Shown here in pieces: positions 58,613-64,000 of a stretch of 64,000 nucleotides of DNA. The stretch comes from Polytrichum commune. Lineage: Eukaryota > Streptophyta > Polytrichopsida > Polytrichales > Polytrichaceae. The stretch covers positions 60,219,554 to 60,283,553 of the forward strand of contig OX485803.1 of the NCBI GenBank assembly GCA_950295325.1. Reading direction: 5' to 3'. Under the pieces are notes generated by a model. It did not search any database. It worked only from the letters and a program-made list of their open reading frames with translations, and had not been told where the DNA came from. The position numbers and the translations under genes are program-made. Position 1 is the first letter of the stretch; the number at the start of each line of letters is the position of its first letter.

Positions 58613-60589
58613 ACGTGTTGATTATTGAGTTTATAATGGTTGACATACTTTGAGCATGTAGTTCACACCTAACCAAATATCACTCAAATAGAGTTGTCCG
58701 ATAAGAAAACAAGTGAACGTGAAAGACGTGTCTACCTTGACAATTTCGAGTACTTTATTTCTCCATAGATACTAGTCAAGATTGTAGCGTTAACATAATG
58801 AGGTACGTGTGCTTATTGTAGGAACTTCCAAGTTTAACTCCACAAATCAATATGGCCACCTGATTAGCATTTTGTATGCTCGTGAGATCATCATTTACAA
58901 AGTTATTCTTGTTATAACCTAAACACAAAGTAGCTTGGAAAGAGTTTGACGTGGGTATCATATAATATGGTATAAATAGAGAGTTCAAGGTTGGTTTGGA
59001 CATTCTAGAAGCGTCTAGGGGCTAAATGACTACCTATGTAATTTTCATATACAATTTTTAAGTGCATGGCATTGGAAACTCCATTCTTACCATAATATGG
59101 AATACAAAGAGTGCATGCTTTGCAAGTTTCACATGCTCATCAACAACGTATGAAACTTACATGTGTTTTTATCATAGGTCATTTATATTGGATCCCTATG
59201 CTAAACCATTTACATGCCTTTAGTTAAAACTTAGCTTCCATCAATTCCTCAATTTCAATTACCTTTTTGTTTTTTGGAAACAATTCTCTCCATTTTGGAG
59301 CATTAAGAGCTTATCAATGCTCTACCAAAAGATATTGAAGATCCTTGCCTACTAATGACACTTGACATTTATTAAGATACTAGCTTCTTACTTACCAACT
59401 CCCTTGTAATGCTTACTACTTGCTAGGCCTTAACTTGTGTGGAACGAAGGTAACCTACTCTAGAGCGCTCATTAATAATGAGTACACATTGATCATTACA
59501 ATGTCCACCATCTTAATATGATCCCCAAATCTACCAATAAAACTTTGATATAGCATAGGACAACTATATATGCTTTAGTGTACGGCACCTATGGTATAGT
59601 GTACGTCCAAAGACTTAGTTGTAGTATAGGGAACCTATGGTAAAGCACATGTAAGTTTCATGTGCTACCAACGAACAACCGGCTTTTTAAGGTTTTTGAA
59701 AACTTTGAAAACAAGCATAGTGTTGGTTTTGGTGTTGTAATAATCGGGCTTCGGAATCATGGAATTTGGGTACCTAACCCTTTGGTTTGTTGGAGAAGCT
59801 AAATGTATGCAGGTAGGACATGAAATCATCTCACAATTTGAACTTTGTTGACATACGTGTCCCTAACCCAGTGTTCAAGATTGGAGCCCTCATATGAGTT
59901 TCACTTTGAAGGGCTCTCAAATTTCAGCCCTTCTTTTGAAGCGTTGGTTCAAATCCAAGACGTCAATCCAAGAATATAGAAATGAAATACAAACCTCATA
60001 TTAAACTTGTGCATGAATTCTATGGTACATGCATGTTTCCAGTTCACTGTGAAGAATTAAGAATCAACCATCTAACGCCACTTCTTGTAGTGACAATGCC
60101 CTACGCTTGTCGGTTCTTGTGACGGACAGATTATATTGAGGACTTCAAGTGACGTCTTCATTTTCAATTCGGGGTCGCGTTTTGAAGGGCTGTTCTGAGA
60201 GAGGTATATATTGAAGAGCTCAATCTTGAACACTGGCCTAACCCTGTTGGGTTCAGGGCTGAGGAGTATACAAACCTCTTGAAGAACGAGAGGAGAAACT
60301 TACAAATAATTTGTGGTGTGCCTGGCATACAACCATCTCTTCTTCATAAATCGCTCCTCCCCGGTTTCTTTACATTAAGATGTGAAATGTATTTAGGAAT
60401 CATGTCCCGGTGCAATATTGAAGAATCGGAAAGCCTCCTCACTCACAGAAAGAAAAAGAAAAATTACGCCCGTACATTGTACCGGCATGAATGTGAGCCC
60501 GTTATCCAAATGTTTAACACGGTGAGCCCTCCTCACTCACATGCTAATGGCAGGTGGCTTTATCGGAGCGTCCAGAACTATGTCCAGGA
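58613..60589. other. Intergenic with decayed mobile-element sequence
   Basis: Plus-strand codons at about 59088-59153 read HNMEYKECMLCKFHMLINN and then stop, matching the small ORF at 61193-61369 on the other strand. The 111-codon frame at 60279-60614 is not recognised and overlaps repeats. Confidence 0.45.
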
Positions 60590-60790
60590 AGAACTGGTGG
60601 TTAGTTGCAGATGAAATAACCGGTTGAAGTAGTTCAAGACTTCAGGAAATTTACCCATCATTTTAGAGGAATCTATAGACGAATATACCTCCTCAAATGA
60701 ATAAAGCAAAACCACCGGAAGATGATGTCAACATGTAACTGGTTGGATTTAGAATCACTAGGACCTTGACTGACTACTATGCCCAAAAAC
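60590..60790. repeat. Third copy of the 25.15-25.54 kb repeat unit
   Basis: Shares TTAGTTGCAGATGAA..AACCGGTT, ACTTCAGGAAA.TTACC.ATC, TTTTAGAGGAAT and ACATGTAACYGGTTGGA with the unit near 25.3-25.5 kb, in the same order. Confidence 0.7.
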
Positions 60791-60928
60791 TTCCCCAAGA
60801 TCATAACTAATTCATTGAATCATCCTCTATAGACTATACTTCATGTTCAACCTTTCAAGTTTGCAGTCTTCAGTTTCTGTAGGCCTTGCACGTGGAGCTT
60901 AATAGTTTACTATCGAGGAATATAGTGG

Positions 60929-61152
60929 TACGGTAGATGGATCTTAAATGCTTAATTTTTTTTTGCCCACTTCTCCTAGGATATGAAACACATGATTAGC
61001 ATGAGATGCTTACCAAATTCAAATCGTGGGTGTAGCCAATTTTCTTGTGATTTTTGGAGCTCGTAGAAATATATTGTCTATTTTTAAAGTGGAGATTCTC
61101 GTGCTCGTTTAATGGTCACATAGGTCTCCCTGCCCCTCCCCCCTCCAAACGT
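60929..61152. repeat. Direct repeat, second copy (first at 58386-58612)
   Basis: See the first copy. It differs mainly by a T-run expansion and a C-rich insertion near 61130. Confidence 0.85.
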
Positions 61153-61192
61153 CGTCCTATGTCCTCGGGGAACATAGGATGACATGGTTGTC

Positions 61193-61369
61193 TTAGAGGG
61201 CGGCATTTTTGGACAACACTTTAGCCTCCTCCTTGACAAGCATGTGAAACTTGCAAAATGTGCACTTATTGTGTTCCATGTAGTATGTCCTGCATCCACG
61301 ACATTTGCAGTTTACATGCTCTATGGGATGTTGCGGCCATATAGAATCCTTCATGCCGCATATGATCAT
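61193..61369 (-). CDS. 58-codon Cys/His-rich small ORF, probably of mobile-element origin
   Basis: ATG at 61369 to TAA at 61193. The core reads CKCRGCRTYYMEHNKCTFCK followed by FHMLVKEEAK. Four or more cysteines and the C-x2-C-x2-H cluster suggest a metal-binding mini-domain. A decayed relative on the opposite strand at about 59088-59153 keeps YxNMExxxCxxCKFHML, which argues that the protein sequence was once selected. A stop lies a few codons upstream. I do not know the family, and expression is unproven. Confidence 0.4.
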   Translation of the reverse strand: MIICGMKDSIWPQHPIEHVNCKCRGCRTYYMEHNKCTFCKFHMLVKEEAKVLSKNAAL

Positions 61370-61399
61370 GTGATTGGTTGGAACCTCTTACATGGATGA

Positions 61400-62536
61400 G
61401 ACGGAAATCCAATGTCCATGATCATGTGTAAATGTATGGTGTGATGGGTTCCAATCAATAACTCTAAATACTCAAACATTGTGCATGACATGGTTCTTGA
61501 GAGCGGGTTTACAGTAGGGTCCAAGACAAAGGAAACTTCAATCTTGAGCAATCTTATTGGTCGAGAGCAAAATTTAGACCCAAGAGTTTTTCACAATTGG
61601 GTATGGGTCCAAGGTACAAAATAAAATAAGATGAAGTGGTGATCCCTAGCAAAGAAAACACTTATATGGAAGATGTGTTTAATTCCAACACAACGATAAT
61701 ATGGACACGTGCATTTGAGTGGTATGTGATTTTGTGCAGATCTAAGAATTTACATCAAACTAGACATGTTTAAAATGCACCCTTGAACGAAGACTTTATG
61801 AACGAGCATCTTGGATGGAGTTTGCCCATGACCACACAACACCAATTTCACATAGCCTCATGCCCCAATCACACCAACGTTCCCGTCCAGTTCCAACTGT
61901 GAAATTGCTAAGGATTATGTTGAGAAATAGATGTTGGCCCACCACTTTTCACACTATCATAGCTGAAGATGCCATGGGTGGTGCCAATGGTGGTCGGTGT
62001 GATCAACCCATCAATGACATGGATCTTGGACCCGGACCCCAATGTAAACCCAACCTCAAAGTACTACAAGGAATGGGGACAAATGATATAATATTGACAA
62101 ACTGAAAACACATAAATGGGCAAGCAAGCCCTTATTGCTATATAACTTATCTTACTACTTTGTGTGTGAGAGAGAGGGGCAACGGCCGCCATGTTGTGTA
62201 TAAGTTTATTGCCAAATAGAGAATGCAAGAACATTTGTTACTCGTATACGAACGTACCTCTCATCCATCCGGCCTGAAAAGTTGACCCCATTAGGTTTGT
62301 TACCGATTTATCTTAAATGATTTCGAGGAGATTGTTTCAGGTCTCTTAAGCTAGTTTTCGTGTCAAATCAACCGTAAAAAATAACCTTTGGGATGCATAC
62401 TATCTTAGGGGTTTCATGTTGGATGAATGAGAGGTACTACGCTTGTATATGATAGTTCCCTCTTTCCCCAACTGACCATGTAAACTCATTCATATGGAAG
62501 GTGAAAACCAATGTTGGACTGGTAAATAGGTGAATG
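61400..62536. other. Intergenic, no gene supported
   Basis: A 96-codon plus frame at 61815-62105 is not recognised. Its later part shares phrases with the non-coding sequence near 5460-5600, so it is probably repeat. Confidence 0.45.
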
Positions 62537-63152
62537 TATGGTAACAATAATCAACATTGATAATGGTGTCAAAGAACTTACATGTGGGTACCAAAAATGT
62601 AATGTTGATCAAACATTGGCATCTAGTGGGTATGCCAAGGTGAGAGAATCTTTATATGGCCAAGTTATTATATGGGTCTATTTCGTTCTAAACCATGTTG
62701 ACACTAGGGTGAATTTGTCTAGGTGTGATAGTTCTTGCATGGAATATAGACCCAAATGGTATCGAAAATAAACATACCATCAAACTCGTATACCCTACAT
62801 GTATCAAAAAAATGTGGTCTTGTTTGATATTATATTTATTTTAATACCATTTGGGTATTTGTAATGAGGATGTCACATCTTTATTGATACCAATAGGGTA
62901 TGGGTATTACATGGTATTTTTATTTCAATATCATTTGGTCTATATACCATGCAAGAACTTTCACGCGTTGGTAAAAATTTTGTAGTATCGATATGGTTGA
63001 GAATGGTGTTGACACAATTAATAACTTGTACCAAAAAAAAATCTCTCACCCTAACATACCCACCAAATATCAATATTTGAGTGGCAAGTACAAATTTGAT
63101 GCCCATGGGTATGTTCTATGATACTAGTATTGATGTTGATAATTGATACCCA
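62537..63152. mobile_element. Foldback element with inverted arms of about 270 bp
   Basis: The plus strand from 62537 to about 62800 and the reverse complement of about 62880-63152 share CAT.AATCAAC.TTGATAAT/ATTATCAACATCAAT, GGTGGGTATG..A.GGTGAGAGA, AGTTCTTGCATGG.ATATAGA and CCAAATG.TAT.GAAA. A loop of about 90 bp separates the arms. Both arms are open in the outward reading, so coding-like frames appear on both strands. It could give a long hairpin RNA; that is inference. Confidence 0.65.
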
Positions 63153-63814
63153 TGTATCCACCTACATACAAGTCCTACATTGGTGAAGAGGCACATACCA
63201 TATTAGGTTCCAAGTTTGACCTTTTGAGGATAACATTACTCAACATGTTATGCGTCCATGTTGGACCATGAGATGCAATGAGAAAGAGAATGCTTGTATG
63301 AGGCATTCACATAACCATTTTTGTAGCCATGGTCTAACTATGATTAACACTTTAACCCTACTATCAATGTGTGTCCATTCGAGGCTCGTACATTCAAGAA
63401 TTTACGAAAGAGCGACATTGGGGAGTATTCTCGATTCAAGATATACCTAGTAGAATGGCAAAACCCCATTGAATTGAATCAATGAAACACATGTAGGGGG
63501 CATCAATTCTACTATACTCTATGCATACACGATGGACAAAGTTACAAGCTCGGTGAGAAGTCGATGATGGTTGCTCCAAACCATCTTTTCTATTAAAGTT
63601 GTTGGCATTGTTTTTGTTTTGGGCAACCCCCCCCCCTCCCCCCCCCAAAAAAAAAAGAAAAAAGAGAGAAAAAGTCCCGTGTGGTTGGGTGGAAGAGGTT
63701 TGGAGAGAAGAAGTTTTGAAAGAAGGGTAGGATCTCCTTGCTCATCGGAATAACTACACTAAATATGATACTTAGTAGCACCAACTCTAATTGTCTTGCT
63801 CAATACTAATTGTA
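63153..63814. other. Intergenic with a C/A homopolymer tract
   Basis: A C-rich then A-rich run lies at about 63628-63660. A MITE family B terminus (TACACTAAATATGATACTTA) begins near 63754. No gene is seen. Confidence 0.5.
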
Positions 63815-64000
63815 AACCGCGGTATAGAGTCACCAACACTAAATATTATGAATTCCTTGTACATTTAATAGATTTACAGTGTTGCATCACTGTCACTTAC
63901 CAAGTGGTTTTTCATCCAAATTTCAATCATCCAGGACAATATTCCATCACAAGTTGCCGACAAGAGAAGGCATGGTTTTGGCCAATGGATGAACTCATCC
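63815..64000. repeat. Dispersed repeat, partial copy of 54345-54567
   Basis: See 54345-54567. Truncated by the window end. Confidence 0.7.

Noticed and set aside
58386-61152. Direct repeats 2.3 kb apart as an LTR pair
   Set aside because: No TG/CA ends, no target duplication and no retroelement coding sequence between them that fits.

Overview
The window is nuclear DNA of a land plant. The evidence is GT-AG introns, a COP1-interacting-protein-7-type gene, a nuclear gene for a thylakoid-lumen protein, and large repeat-filled intergenic space. The phylogenetic position within land plants cannot be fixed from the sequence. A seed-free plant (bryophyte, lycophyte or fern) is a weak guess.

The left third (1-19 kb) carries the host genes. 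Positions 2-106 hold the last codons of a plus-strand gene. Positions 2979-4272 (minus) hold an unrecognised two-exon gene with a probable frameshift. Positions 7992-8577 (plus) encode a 137-aa preprotein with a twin-arginine thylakoid transit peptide. It is convergent with an 11-exon, 1,493-aa CIP7-family gene at 9578-17383 (minus), whose exons join in frame at every boundary. A GC-rich block (18.56-19.26 kb) lies upstream of the CIP7-like gene and is probably its promoter or leader. The intron or leader upstream of the thylakoid gene holds a terminal-inverted-repeat element with a second one nested inside it.

The middle (19-32 kb) is intergenic: decayed tandem and inverted repeats, microsatellites, and one clear MULE-type MITE with a 9-bp target duplication.

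The main discovery is at 32144-42022 (minus): a young, nearly intact Ty3/gypsy LTR retrotransposon that carries a complete C5-cytosine DNA methyltransferase between gag-protease and reverse transcriptase, and a PHD finger at the integrase C-terminus. Gag-PR, DNMT and RT-RH-IN-PHD lie in one reading frame interrupted by exactly two stop codons: UGA after gag-PR and UAG after the DNMT. The UAG sits in the tobamovirus-type readthrough context UAG-CAA-UCA. The DNMT segment has no AUG upstream of its SAM-binding motif, so readthrough is the simplest way to make it. Two chromatin functions, a writer of DNA methylation and a putative histone reader, would thus be built into one mobile element. The two LTRs differ by five transitions in 431 bp and are asymmetric: a 79-bp block borders the 3' LTR on both sides and is absent from the 5' LTR.

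The right third (42-64 kb) is again intergenic: degenerate tandem arrays, several MITEs, a dead LINE, a foldback element and long G/C homopolymers. I see no intact host gene there.
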